This document shows, in pieces, positions 44,275 through 53,654 of a stretch of 60,755 nucleotides of DNA. Numbering within the stretch: the first letter of the stretch is position 1; every line of letters starts with the position of its first letter. This DNA comes from a bacterium (GTDB lineage Bacteria > Bacteroidota > Bacteroidia > Chitinophagales > Saprospiraceae), in assembly GCA_024742755.1 (NCBI GenBank), contig JANSXW010000018.1, positions 1 through 60,755 of the forward strand. The letters run 5' to 3'. The notes beneath the pieces are model-generated. The model ran no database searches. It was not told the DNA's origin and worked only from the letters and a program-made list of their open reading frames with translations. Both the position numbers and the translations under genes were made by a program.

Positions 44275-45387
44275 ATGGCAACTTCTTCTACTGTTCGTTT
44301 CAACAAGGACGATCAGCCCGAATTTTTTCAAGTCCTTCGCAAACGCATCAACCAACATTTTTCTGACAAAGGCATCACTAAGTACGGTGATGGCCGTATG
44401 GTCTTCAAAACGGTATTCATGGTTTCACTCTATGCCGTTCCTTTACTGCTTCTGCTATCCGGACTAATACAGGCGACCTGGGCGATTGTCCTCATGTGGG
44501 TGCTTATGGCGCTGGGCATGTCAGGTATTGGGTTTTCCGTCATGCACGATGCCAATCACGGGGCTTACTCTCCTAATCCAAAGGTAAACAGTGCTTTGGG
44601 CAGCATTCTGAATTTCGTCGGGGGCTACCATATCAACTGGAAAATTCAGCACAACGTGCTACACCATTCCTACACTAATGTTCACGAGCATGATGAGGAC
44701 ATCGACAAAGGTATTTTCCGCCTTTCCCCGGATCAGGAACACAAACCATTTTACCGTTTCCAAATCATCTACGCGCCCATCCTTTACGGGATGATGACGA
44801 TCTTCTGGCTGATTGCCAAAGACTTTATGCAAACCCGGGATTATCACAAGCGTGGGCTGCTGGAAGCGCAGGGTGTTTCTTACGGAAGCGCCATGGTGCA
44901 TGTCGTGCTTTTAAAAATTGCTTACGTGGCCATTACCCTGGTACTTCCCATTATGGTCTTACCCCTTGCATGGTGGCAAACACTGCTGTGCTTTCTAATG
45001 ATGCATTTCATCTCGGGGCTGTTCCTGGCACTGGTTTTCCAGGGCGCCCATGTACTGGAGGAGACCCACTTCTTCAAAACGGATGAGCATGGCAGCGTAG
45101 AAAACAGCTGGGCCGTTCATCAGCTTAAAACTACGGCCAACTTCGCGAACGGGCGCCATTTCTTTGCCTGGTTCATCGGCGGGCTCAACCATCAGGTAGA
45201 ACACCATCTTTTCCCAAATATCTGCCATATCCACTACCCGGATATCGCGCCTATCGTTAAAGCGACTGCAGAGGAGTACGGTATCCCCTACTATGAGCAT
45301 CCTACTTTCCTGGCCGCCCTGCGCAGCCACTTCCGGATGCTGTATAAATTGGGCAACAATCAGTACGAGCGGCAGCTAGCGGCTTAA
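44275..45387 (+). CDS. Membrane fatty acid / acyl-CoA desaturase
   Basis: 370 aa. Three histidine boxes coordinate a di-iron centre: HDANHG (91-96), HNVLHH (126-131) and HQVEHHLFP (~305-313). Hydrophobic pairs at ~45-85 and ~195-240 anchor it in the inner membrane. It belongs to the FADS/DesA-like group that introduces a double bond in an acyl chain using O2 and an electron donor (cytochrome b5 or ferredoxin). No b5 domain is fused. Regiochemistry cannot be assigned. A strong terminator follows 27 bp downstream. Confidence 0.93.
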   Translation: MATSSTVRFNKDDQPEFFQVLRKRINQHFSDKGITKYGDGRMVFKTVFMVSLYAVPLLLLLSGLIQATWAIVLMWVLMALGMSGIGFSVMHDANHGAYSPNPKVNSALGSILNFVGGYHINWKIQHNVLHHSYTNVHEHDEDIDKGIFRLSPDQEHKPFYRFQIIYAPILYGMMTIFWLIAKDFMQTRDYHKRGLLEAQGVSYGSAMVHVVLLKIAYVAITLVLPIMVLPLAWWQTLLCFLMMHFISGLFLALVFQGAHVLEETHFFKTDEHGSVENSWAVHQLKTTANFANGRHFFAWFIGGLNHQVEHHLFPNICHIHYPDIAPIVKATAEEYGIPYYEHPTFLAALRSHFRMLYKLGNNQYERQLAA

Positions 45388-45413
45388 ACGTAGTCTAAAC
45401 AGCCCTTAAACTT

Positions 45414-45449
45414 ACCGGGCCTTCAATCATTGCTGATTGAAGGCCCGGT
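45414..45449 (+). terminator. Strong terminator after the desaturase gene
   Basis: A perfect 16-bp stem (45414-45429 and 45434-45449, core CCGGGCCTTCAATCA) with loop TTGC is followed by TTGTTT. It is the strongest terminator in the window. Confidence 0.85.
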
Positions 45450-45501
45450 TGTTTAAAGCGCCCGAATTGAGACGATGCTGTAGCAACCCCGTTTCTCTTA
45501 T

Positions 45502-46125
45502 TTATCTGCGGGAATCGAGCAAATCCGCAACGAGCTGGTCTAACTTTGTGGATTCTTCGGTGCTTAGTTTAATTTCAGGTAGGAACGCTGCCTGAATATA
45601 GTGCAGGAGCTCCTGCTGATCAGCGGCAGTCAGAAGATCAAATAACCCGATAACCTTTTCGGCCCCTAATTCTGTAAAATCAGCCAAATCCACGGCATTC
45701 ATCTGCGGAAAGCGAGTGGCTGTTTTCAGCAGATTAAATATCCGGGCTTTTAACTTACCAACTTCCTGACCCTGCTGCCGCCCTTCCTTTCGCCCCATTT
45801 CCAATAATTGCTCAAGCGTACTCATAACTTTTGATTTTGTGCCAAACTCTTTCTGATCAAGTGTTTCTATGACTTCAGCAGCAGATCGCTCTGCCACACC
45901 GAGAATGTAAGTTATTGTTGCCAATCGTTCTTCCTTAGTAGTGGGGCAAAAATAAAATACACAACTTTCAAAGAGCTTTTGCCCCAACGTTGCACAAAAC
46001 CAGTTGTGTATTTTATTTTTCGAGAAGCCCTTGCCCGATGCGCCTTCAAAAATAATCTCAAAATATTGAAATATCAAGTTGGTAAGGAGTAGCCAGAAAA
46101 GTGGTACTTTGTCCTGCCAAACCAA
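45502..46125 (-). pseudogene. Truncated Rpn-like (PD-(D/E)XK nuclease family) C-terminal remnant
   Basis: The frame is open for 207 codons, but only the part after about residue 60 reads as natural protein (TTKEERLATITYILGV, STLEQLLEMGRKEGRQQGQ, followed by a helical region). This resembles the C-terminal helices of Rpn-family recombination-promoting nucleases, which are common and often degraded in Bacteroidota. The PD-(D/E)XK nuclease domain that should precede it is absent. Residues 1-60 cover an inverted repeat and the upstream region of the lipase gene, and look unselected. The alternative is a small intact helical protein starting at the Met at 45825. Family assignment is tentative. Confidence 0.45.
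45948..46020. repeat. Perfect 18-bp inverted repeat
   Basis: AAAAATAAAATACACAAC (45948-45965) and its exact complement (46003-46020) enclose a 37-bp spacer; GGGC and GCCC lie just outside. It interrupts the degraded nuclease-like frame. It may be a remnant of a mobile element or a terminator. Confidence 0.6.
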
Positions 46126-46145
46126 TCACCTCAAAATCAATCTGT

Positions 46146-47600
46146 ATGACCACCTTCAACCACTTCCTGAAACACCTTTCCTTCAGCGCCCTTCTCCTCA
46201 TCAGTCAGGCCGCGTTGGCTCAAGACCTCGTCGATTATGAATTCAAAGGCAGCCAAACTCTGGCGCAAATGCAGGCTCAGTATGGCTTTCTGATGCAAAA
46301 CGGCATTGAATACTACAAAATAACGTACACCACCCCCGACATCAATGGCGTTACGGATACCGCATCCGGGCTGCTCGTCCTGCCGGTGCGGGAAGCCGAA
46401 TTTCAATACCCGCTGCTGTGCTACATGCATGGCACGGTGGACAGCAAAACCGATGTCCCCTCTAATCTGGCCGGAGGATGGGAACTCGCCGCTGCATGGG
46501 GTGGACTGGGCTTTGTAGCTGCCGCCCCGGATTTCCTGGGGCTTGGGGAATCCCGGGGCTTCCATCCTTATGTACATGCAGATACGGAGGCTTCAGCGGG
46601 GATAGATATGCTCTTTGCAGCACAGGCGTTTTGCGAAAGCGAAGGCCCGGCACTAAATGAGCAGCTGTTTGTTACCGGATACTCTCAGGGTGGGCACGCC
46701 GCAGCAGCTGTCCACCGCGAACTTGAAGCCAACTATACGGACGAATTTACAGTGACCGCATCTGCCCCTATGTCCGGCCCTTACAGTATCTCCGGAGCGA
46801 TGCGTAGTGCCCTGCTCAGCGACGAGCCGTATTTCTATCAGGGCTACCTGGCTTATACGGCCCTTTCCTACAACGAAGCCTACGGGCTCTTTGAAAGCGT
46901 AGAAGAATACTTCAAGCCGCCCTATGCTGCGCCTATTGAAGCGTTCTATCAGGGCGAAACGACCCTCAGCACCTTGAACAGTACCCTCATCGACCTGCTC
47001 ACCACCAACGAAGGGGCACCTATTCCGCGCTACATGCTGCAGGACTCCCTGCTTGCAGCCTTAGAGGATGAGAATAGCGACCACCCTATTTTGCAGGCAT
47101 TGGAAGCCAATGATGTATACGACTGGGCACCACAAGCTCCAACCCGACTGTATTATTGCACTGCGGATGATCAGGTCGCGTTTACCAATAGTATCCTCGC
47201 GGATTCGGTCATGAATGCCAATGGCGCGCCCGATCTAATGGCGATTGATGCAGGATCCACCCTCAACCATACAGAATGCGTCCAACCTGCAACGGTTGCC
47301 GGCGCGATTTTCTTCCTGGGTTACCGTGAACTCATCTCGAATACTTCTGCTGCCGCTCCGGACTGGAACCTAAGGGTTTTTCCAAATCCGGTGACCGATA
47401 TCCTGCACTTGCAGGAACTACCATCAGGAAGCACTTTACAACTGATGAATACGAACGGGCAGATCCTGCTTGAACAAATTGTACCCGGCCCTACAGCAGC
47501 ACTAAATATGAGCCTCTATCCATCTGGGCTTTACCTGCTTCAGGTCAATACTCCGGAAGGCACTGCTACGGTAAAAGTGCTACGCACTGCTGACCGTTAA
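46146..47600 (+). CDS. Secreted alpha/beta hydrolase (lipase-like) with T9SS sorting domain
   Basis: 484 aa from the ATG at 46146 (MTTFNHFLKHLSFSALLLIS signal, cleavage after LAQ). The catalytic domain (~30-400) has the nucleophile S180 in GYSQGG, a likely acid in YYCTADDQVAF and a His in NHTECV, in the manner of secretory lipases/triacylglycerol lipase-like hydrolases. The C-terminal ~75 residues are a type A T9SS sorting domain (RVFPNPVTDILHL, LQLMNTNGQILL, SGLYLLQV). It is exported to the surface or medium, where it should cleave esters. The 3' end overlaps the convergent monooxygenase gene by 21 bp. Confidence 0.88.
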   Translation: MTTFNHFLKHLSFSALLLISQAALAQDLVDYEFKGSQTLAQMQAQYGFLMQNGIEYYKITYTTPDINGVTDTASGLLVLPVREAEFQYPLLCYMHGTVDSKTDVPSNLAGGWELAAAWGGLGFVAAAPDFLGLGESRGFHPYVHADTEASAGIDMLFAAQAFCESEGPALNEQLFVTGYSQGGHAAAAVHRELEANYTDEFTVTASAPMSGPYSISGAMRSALLSDEPYFYQGYLAYTALSYNEAYGLFESVEEYFKPPYAAPIEAFYQGETTLSTLNSTLIDLLTTNEGAPIPRYMLQDSLLAALEDENSDHPILQALEANDVYDWAPQAPTRLYYCTADDQVAFTNSILADSVMNANGAPDLMAIDAGSTLNHTECVQPATVAGAIFFLGYRELISNTSAAAPDWNLRVFPNPVTDILHLQELPSGSTLQLMNTNGQILLEQIVPGPTAALNMSLYPSGLYLLQVNTPEGTATVKVLRTADR

Positions 47601-48722
47601 CCGAGCCTGTATCGCCTCTGCAATACGCTCGGAGTCCCGGTACACCACGCCAAGTATGCCTCCGGGCTGATAATTATCAAAACCCAGAAAGTAGAGCCCC
47701 GCGTGCGCCCCCTCCCCAATACAGCTTTTGGGCAGGTGGTCCGCATTGAACAAGGACTCGCTATGCGGAATAAAAGCTTCTAGGCGGGCGTGGTAGCCTG
47801 TGGCCAGAATAACGTGGGTAAAGCGGTGCTCGCTGCCATCCTCAAAGATGGCGCCGTCTGGCGTGAAGGCTTTTAGTTCGGGGACCACTTTGATTTTACC
47901 GGCTTTGATGGCAGCCACTGTGCCGATATCAATGACTGGGGTTTTGCCTGTCTCCCGCAACTGACGCGCGGGCGGCATAGCGGAAGGCTTGAGCCCGTAG
48001 GGACGGAGGTCTCCAAATGCCAGCCCCTGCACCTGTTTGCCAATCCAATCGCCAATAGGCGTAGGCAGTTTTGCAAGCGTAAAAGCAGTCTTTTGCGTGG
48101 GGCGACCCAGGAAATCGCGGGGCACGATATTAACCGGGCCTCTGACGGACAGCAAGGTCGGAACGCCTGCTTCGCTAAGGTCCAGAGCTATTTCCGCACC
48201 GGTATTGCCCATGCCCACGACCAGGACGGTAGCGTCCCTGAAGGGTGCCGGGTTGCGGTAGTCCTTGCTGTGAAGGATAGTGCCCGAAAAATCTTCCTGA
48301 TCTTCAAAGTGCGGGCGGTTGGGAACCCGGTTGACCCCGGTAGCGAAAACGATTTGCTGAGCTTTAAACAGTGCTCCGTTTTCGCAGGCAGCGACCCAGT
48401 GATCGCCCTCCCGGGTTACCCGCTCCAGGCTATGCCCGAAGTGGGGCGCTATCTTAAAATGGGCAGCGTAGCCTTCCAGATAATCCACCAACTGCTGACG
48501 GGAGACATACTGCGGATAGTCCTCCGGAAAAGGCAGGTGAGGCAGGTGGGAAAATTCCTTCACCGTATGCAGGTGCACCCGCTCGTAGTGATGGTGCCAG
48601 GCGTACCCAACCTCCTGGCTTTGCTCAATCAGCTCAAAATCAAGACCCCGGTGGCGCAACCGGCCGGCCATCGCTAGCCCTGCCGGGCCTGCCCCGACGA
48701 TTAAAATCGGTGTCGCTTTCAT
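47580..48722 (-). CDS. Flavin-containing monooxygenase (YUCCA-like)
   Basis: 380 aa, cytosolic. The FAD motif ILIVGAGPAGLAMAGRL (6-22), the NADPH motif VLVVGMGNTGAEIALDL (~165-182), the FMO fingerprint FSGTILHSKDY and the terminal ILATGYH motif (FATGY-type) are all present. It uses NADPH and O2 to oxygenate a nucleophilic or carbonyl substrate. The substrate is not evident. Its start overlaps the thioesterase stop by 4 bp (ATGA), so the two genes are translationally coupled. Confidence 0.92.
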   Translation of the reverse strand: MKATPILIVGAGPAGLAMAGRLRHRGLDFELIEQSQEVGYAWHHHYERVHLHTVKEFSHLPHLPFPEDYPQYVSRQQLVDYLEGYAAHFKIAPHFGHSLERVTREGDHWVAACENGALFKAQQIVFATGVNRVPNRPHFEDQEDFSGTILHSKDYRNPAPFRDATVLVVGMGNTGAEIALDLSEAGVPTLLSVRGPVNIVPRDFLGRPTQKTAFTLAKLPTPIGDWIGKQVQGLAFGDLRPYGLKPSAMPPARQLRETGKTPVIDIGTVAAIKAGKIKVVPELKAFTPDGAIFEDGSEHRFTHVILATGYHARLEAFIPHSESLFNADHLPKSCIGEGAHAGLYFLGFDNYQPGGILGVVYRDSERIAEAIQARLTVSSA

Positions 48723-49162
48723 ACTTGTTGTTCTATAGTCTGTATGCCCCGGCGAAGGCTTTCCGGAATGGGCGCCTTCGCCTGCTTCACATAGTCATAC
48801 GTAACGATGGTGGCATTTGCAATAGCCACCAGTCGCTGATGCGCCTGACTGTACATTTTGCAATGCATGATAAAGCGGTCGGCTCCCATTTCCGTTACCT
48901 TGATCCCCATCGTAATCGTATCCGGATAGTGGACCGGGAACAGGTATTTGCAGTCCTGCTTTGCCAGGATCACGCCGGGCATCCCTTCCTGCTCCAGTAC
49001 AACCGGATAATTTAGCCGGTCGAGGTACACCACCCGCGCATGCTCAAACCAGCGCAGGTACACCACATTATTGACGTGGTTGGCAGCATCCATCTCTCCC
49101 CATTGTACGGTGATGTCGGTCTGCACCGGAAAATCTGCCAGTTCTGAAATTGCCGAAGCCAT
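48719..49162 (-). CDS. Acyl-CoA thioesterase (4HBT hotdog, YbgC/FadM type)
   Basis: 147 aa, a single hotdog domain. The catalytic-site pattern VQWGEMDAANHVNNVVYLRWFEHAR (Asp24 and His28 region) is the YbgC/FadM 4-hydroxybenzoyl-CoA thioesterase signature. It hydrolyses an acyl-CoA; the chain is unknown. It overlaps the downstream FMO gene start by 4 bp and lies 27 bp after the T9SS protein gene at 49190, so it could be part of a longer minus-strand transcript starting at 51984. The functional link with the FMO is inference from coupling alone. Confidence 0.92.
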   Translation of the reverse strand: MASAISELADFPVQTDITVQWGEMDAANHVNNVVYLRWFEHARVVYLDRLNYPVVLEQEGMPGVILAKQDCKYLFPVHYPDTITMGIKVTEMGADRFIMHCKMYSQAHQRLVAIANATIVTYDYVKQAKAPIPESLRRGIQTIEQQV

Positions 49163-49189
49163 AATTCGCTTTTTGAACCGGCAATATAG

Positions 49190-50566
49190 CTACTTTCCGG
49201 CGACAATGAAGCGTTGCACGCCCTGACCTTCCGCCCCCCAGGCCCTCAGCTGGTAAGCACCGGCCGGAAACTGCTGTACATCCAACTGCGCGGGGAAGGT
49301 GGCCCACTGCCCGGAAGCGATCATTGCGCCCTTCGCACTATACACTTCGTAGCGGACGGGGGTGCCGAACACCTTCGCTTCAACCTGCAATATTTCAGTT
49401 GCCGGGTTAGGGAAAACATGCAGCCCAACTGATTTGTCAACATCAATCGCCCCGGTCAGCTCCTCCACCACCTGAAATTCAACAGGGATGAATGTCGCCA
49501 GCCCGCTGCTCAGGTCTTTGGCTTTAAAGCCGACAAGGTAAGGCGCCACCCTGTCATCCTCAGGCTCAACCGTCCAGGAAAAGGCCTCGAGCGGCTGAGG
49601 GCCAGACGTGGTATCAAAAACCGCTGGGGTATTGAAAAAGGCCAGCAGGCCACCTGCGGCAGTCAGCTCTACCTCCCCACCGAAAGGGATGCTTTGGGCA
49701 ACGGCCTGCAGTTCTACCATGTCGCCCACCTGCACTTCCTGCAAAGGCGTGTCATCCGAAAGGGTAAGCGCGGGAGGAAGCGCCATCAGTTCTTCGACCT
49801 CAATCAGCATATCACGGGTTACTTGCTCCCAAAGCGCACCGTCCCGGTAGGTGCTGACCATGATGTTGATTAAATACCGGCCCGGCCGCTGTGGGGCATC
49901 CCAGCTGAGCAGCCCCGTACCGGCATCTATTGTCAACTGATTATTGGGGCCGGGGTTGATCGACGTAGGCTCCTGATAACCCGGGATGGTGCCTTCTTCT
50001 GACTTTGGGATTAGCAGCTGATGCACCAACACATCCCCATCACGGTCAAAAGCAGCCGGCAGATGCGTGAACACCTGCCCTAAGGCACTGCGATCCAGAA
50101 TGGCAGGCTCGTAAAACACCGGGCTATAGTGGGGCTCCTCTGACTCGGTGACTGTAGCCAGCGACTCAACATAAAACGGAAAAGGCTCAAGCCCACCATT
50201 CATGGAGATCACACGGTTGGGTTCATTCACCGAAAGGGTGTACTGCCCGGTCTCCCCATAAGTGTGGGACACCTGATAGATGCCCAGTAATTGAACCGGC
50301 GTTAATTGTTCTCCATCGGGCAGGCCATCGTTATCGGCATCTATCCCATTAGAAACAAAAGCAGTGGAGCAAGTACCATCGCCCCAACACAGGGAAACGG
50401 AATCCGGTACGGTACCCGTGGCATTATTCTGAATGTAGAGGTGGACCTCCGCCTCCAGCGTTAGAGGTGCGGTTTGCTGAAAGGTGATTTCTCCGCCACG
50501 GATAGAAGCTGCATCGAGCGATACAGCAAAGAGTATCGGCAGGATCAGGGATAGTATTTTTTTCAT
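49190..50566 (-). CDS. T9SS-exported Ig-like/cadherin-like protein (tandem paralog 2)
   Basis: 458 aa. A signal peptide (ILSLILPILFAVSLDAA) is followed by RGGEITFQQ and an all-beta body with cadherin/Ig-like segments (PAAFDRDGDVLVHQLLIP, GTGLLSWDAPQRPGRYLINI). The C-terminal type A T9SS domain runs from ~380 (LHVFPNPATEILQVEA, EVYSAKGAMIASG, GAYQLRAWG). It matches the upstream neighbour (50608-51984) in length (458 aa) and motif order. It is probably a surface protein that binds another partner. No enzyme motif was seen. It is 41 bp downstream of the paralog and probably cotranscribed with it. Confidence 0.82.
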   Translation of the reverse strand: MKKILSLILPILFAVSLDAASIRGGEITFQQTAPLTLEAEVHLYIQNNATGTVPDSVSLCWGDGTCSTAFVSNGIDADNDGLPDGEQLTPVQLLGIYQVSHTYGETGQYTLSVNEPNRVISMNGGLEPFPFYVESLATVTESEEPHYSPVFYEPAILDRSALGQVFTHLPAAFDRDGDVLVHQLLIPKSEEGTIPGYQEPTSINPGPNNQLTIDAGTGLLSWDAPQRPGRYLINIMVSTYRDGALWEQVTRDMLIEVEELMALPPALTLSDDTPLQEVQVGDMVELQAVAQSIPFGGEVELTAAGGLLAFFNTPAVFDTTSGPQPLEAFSWTVEPEDDRVAPYLVGFKAKDLSSGLATFIPVEFQVVEELTGAIDVDKSVGLHVFPNPATEILQVEAKVFGTPVRYEVYSAKGAMIASGQWATFPAQLDVQQFPAGAYQLRAWGAEGQGVQRFIVAGK

Positions 50567-50607
50567 CTTGAGTGAATTTTAGATTGTAGGAGTGGATTAC
50601 GAGCCCG

Positions 50608-51984
50608 TTATTGCTTGATAAAAGGCATCGGTTGCTGCTGACCGTCCGGCAAAAGCACCGACAATACATACCACCCTCCCGGCAAACTGCTGACATCCAA
50701 AGAATTATCAGATTGATGTACGGTACCGGACAGGAGCAATTGCCCGGAAGCCGCCCGGATTTCAAAATTAACAGGTCCGGTATGCTCTAGTCCGGAGATT
50801 TGAAGGCGATTGGTTGCCGGGTTGGGGAATAGCCGCAAATGATCCTCGTTCTGGAAATCTTCAGCTGAGGTGAGTTCTTCCACTACGCGGAAACGGATGG
50901 GGATTAGGGTCGAAAGGCCATAGGGGCTACCATCATCACGTGCTTTGAAAACAATCTGGTAGGGTGCCTCACGTAGATCCTCAGGCTCTACTATCCATTC
51001 AAAAGTGCCGTCGACCAAATCAGCGGCAGACAGGGAATCAAAAGTTGCCGGATTTCCGAAGTACTCAAATAAGCCACCGGTACAGGTAAGGTGAATGGGG
51101 TCACCATAAGGCTGACTGAGTGCTGCTGCACTAATTACCACTGTATCCCCAACAAGTACTTCCTGTTCTGGCAAGACATTACTCAGTGATAATATTGGAG
51201 GCTTTAGTTCAAAATCATTAATAACGATCATCATATCCCGGACCAAATTGTCCTGTACAACTCCGTTACGGTAAGTAATAACTTCAACAGCCAACACAAA
51301 AATGCCCGACCTGGAGGGTTCAACTTCAAGCATTCCAGTGACTGGCTCAATATTTGTCTCTAACAGCGTTTCATCGTAATTAGGCACTTGATTGTTAACA
51401 TTATGCAATGGGACGATTAAACGATAGACAATACTATCGCCATCAGGATCAAATGCATTGGGCGTATGCCTGAAAATCTCGTCTGCTCCCCCCATATCCA
51501 CAACCGCAGGTTCAAAAAGCAATGGACTATGATTAGGTGTATTATCATTGGTTAGGCGAACGGTTGCCTGTATATGAAAACGAACTTGCCCGGAATTCAG
51601 GAAATTGATGTTATAAATACCATCCAGCCTATTAACAGGAGAGGTACTTAGAACATACTCTCCGGCATTTTCATAAACATGGATAGCCCGGTAGATACTG
51701 TGGCGAACATCTGTCCCAGGAATTAATTCACCCTCTGGTATCCCATTACCATTTTCATCTATTCCATTATATCTAACTGCATAGCCTACGTTGCCATCTC
51801 CAAAGCTAATACTTATTGAGTCTCTCCAGGTAAATGCTCCTCCATCTTTATAGTAAATATGTGCCGAAGCCTCTACTGTATTAGGAGCGATCTGGCGAAA
51901 TGTCATTTCACCCCCTAAACCATGAGTAGCATACAAAGAATAGGCAGAACACACCCCAATCAGGGCAAGTACAATTGATTTCAT
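50608..51984 (-). CDS. T9SS-exported Ig-like/cadherin-like protein (tandem paralog 1)
   Basis: 458 aa. A signal peptide (IVLALIGVCSAYSLYA) is followed by THGLGGEMTFRQIAPNTVEA. It shares with the downstream paralog the positions of NHSPLLFEPAVVDMGG, PNAFDPDGDSIVYRLIVP, FKARDDGSPYGLSTLIPIRF and RVVEELTS. The C-terminal T9SS domain begins near LRLFPNPATNRLQISG and ends with GGWYVLSVLLPDGQQ. Divergence from the paralog is substantial, so the duplication is old. It is the first gene of a likely minus-strand transcript running toward 47580. It is divergent from the M14 carboxypeptidase gene. Confidence 0.82.
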   Translation of the reverse strand: MKSIVLALIGVCSAYSLYATHGLGGEMTFRQIAPNTVEASAHIYYKDGGAFTWRDSISISFGDGNVGYAVRYNGIDENGNGIPEGELIPGTDVRHSIYRAIHVYENAGEYVLSTSPVNRLDGIYNINFLNSGQVRFHIQATVRLTNDNTPNHSPLLFEPAVVDMGGADEIFRHTPNAFDPDGDSIVYRLIVPLHNVNNQVPNYDETLLETNIEPVTGMLEVEPSRSGIFVLAVEVITYRNGVVQDNLVRDMMIVINDFELKPPILSLSNVLPEQEVLVGDTVVISAAALSQPYGDPIHLTCTGGLFEYFGNPATFDSLSAADLVDGTFEWIVEPEDLREAPYQIVFKARDDGSPYGLSTLIPIRFRVVEELTSAEDFQNEDHLRLFPNPATNRLQISGLEHTGPVNFEIRAASGQLLLSGTVHQSDNSLDVSSLPGGWYVLSVLLPDGQQQPMPFIKQ

Positions 51985-52091
51985 AGCTTGACGATTTTAT
52001 GTTTTATGGCGTAATGCCTATAAGATACACAAATGCCTCCTCACTATCAACCAAGAATCCCTATTTTGTCGGCAAGCCTAAAATATTAGCC

Positions 52092-53618
52092 ATGAAACAC
52101 CTCTTGCCTTTTTGCCTGCTCGCGCTCCTTTTTTGCACGGGCTGCCAGAATGCCTCTGAAGAACTCGACACCCCGCTCATCGGCGAAGGCGACTCCCTCA
52201 GCCAGGCCATAACCCGCCCTGAAGCGCCTCCTTTGGCCGCATCACTGCACAAGGCTTTCGAGCAATACCGCGAACCAGTTATCAATGACCTGCGCTTCAA
52301 GCATGCGGACATCGAGCCGCTGATCAACAACCTGCCTGCCGGTTTTGAAGTGGAAAAACTTGGAAACTCTCTTGAGGGCCGCGCTATCTACGAAGTGCGT
52401 GTCGGGAACGGGCCGGTGCCGGTCTTGCTTTGGTCGCAAATGCACGGGGACGAGCCCACGGCTACCATGGCGATTATGGATGTTTTCAATTTCTTTAAAG
52501 CCAGTGGGGATGGCTTCGACAGCCTGAGGGACCGGATCACCTCAGAGCTAACCCTGCATTTTATCCCCATGCTCAACCCGGATGGTGCAGAGCGCTACCA
52601 AAGGCGGAACGTGCTCGACATCGACCTTAACCGGGATGCCCTTCGCCTGCAAAGCCCGGAGTCCAAGATCCTGAAAGCCGCCCGTGACCGCACACGAGCG
52701 GTTTGGGGCTTCAACCTGCACGATAAAAACCGATACTATGCCGCCGGGGATAGCCCCAAAACAGCCTCTGTTTCCTTCCTTGCCCCCGCCTTTAATGCTG
52801 AAAAAGACATCAACGAAGGGCGGGCGAATGCCATGCAGCTCATTGTTTTGATGGATGAAGTGTTGCAGCAATATATCCCTGGCATGACCGGCCGCTATGA
52901 TGACACCTTCGAGCCCCGGGCCTTTGGCGATAATATGCAAAAATGGGGCACCAATACCATCCTTATTGAAAGTGGCGGGCTGAAAGAAGACCGGGAAAAG
53001 CAGTACCTGCGGCAGTTGCACTTTACGATTCTGCTGACGGCTTTTCAGGCTATTGCCGATGGAAGCTTTGAAAGCTGGCCACAGGAGGCCTATGAGGATA
53101 TCCCCTACAACGACAGCGGTGCTTTTTATGACTTCATCCTTCGCAATGCCACCCGCTTGTACGAGGACCAGCCTTTTGTGACCGACCTGGCATGGCGGCA
53201 CCGGGAAATTGACGTTGACGATGCCCGTGCCTATTTCCTGAGGGGCAGCATTAGCGACTTGGGCGACCTTTCCACTTATCACGGTTACGAAGAACTGGAC
53301 GCCACAGGCTATACCATCGTGCCAGGCAAGCTGTACCCCGAAACCCTTTCCGATATCAGTGCCTTGCGCCAAAAGGATATCCGGGGGCTGCTTGCCCAGG
53401 GTTATACAGACTTCCCGGTCACCAATCGCCCACCCGCCCGCACCTCCGCACAGTGGCCGGTAGCCCTGATTGCGCCAGGCAATCAACCCAACAATTCCCT
53501 CTACCAATACGGCAACCCCAGTTTCCTGCTCGAAAAAAACGGACGATATGATTACGCAATTGTTAATGGCTTCGCCTATGACTTAAGGGAAGACCTCCCC
53601 GCATTCCAACTACCGTAA
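52092..53618 (+). CDS. M14-family zinc carboxypeptidase lipoprotein
   Basis: 508 aa from the ATG at 52092, with a lipoprotein signal (LLPFCLLALLFCTGC, Cys18). An in-frame extension upstream lacks signal character. The catalytic domain shows H118 and E121 (QMHGDEPT) plus H210 (FNLHDKN) as zinc ligands, NPDGAERYQRRN and DLNRD as the substrate-binding Arg/Asn region, and E293 in LIESGGLKED as the general base. It should cleave C-terminal residues, perhaps of peptides or cell-wall fragments, outside the cytoplasm. It is followed by the DinB-like gene 36 bp later. Confidence 0.92.
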   Translation: MKHLLPFCLLALLFCTGCQNASEELDTPLIGEGDSLSQAITRPEAPPLAASLHKAFEQYREPVINDLRFKHADIEPLINNLPAGFEVEKLGNSLEGRAIYEVRVGNGPVPVLLWSQMHGDEPTATMAIMDVFNFFKASGDGFDSLRDRITSELTLHFIPMLNPDGAERYQRRNVLDIDLNRDALRLQSPESKILKAARDRTRAVWGFNLHDKNRYYAAGDSPKTASVSFLAPAFNAEKDINEGRANAMQLIVLMDEVLQQYIPGMTGRYDDTFEPRAFGDNMQKWGTNTILIESGGLKEDREKQYLRQLHFTILLTAFQAIADGSFESWPQEAYEDIPYNDSGAFYDFILRNATRLYEDQPFVTDLAWRHREIDVDDARAYFLRGSISDLGDLSTYHGYEELDATGYTIVPGKLYPETLSDISALRQKDIRGLLAQGYTDFPVTNRPPARTSAQWPVALIAPGNQPNNSLYQYGNPSFLLEKNGRYDYAIVNGFAYDLREDLPAFQLP

Positions 53619-53654
53619 GCAGCCGATAATCTTGACAACAGAAAAAACTTACGC

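Noticed and set aside
52548..53507. 319-codon minus-strand frame
   Set aside because: Antisense to the M14 carboxypeptidase, which has all catalytic residues; the antisense product has no recognisable domains.
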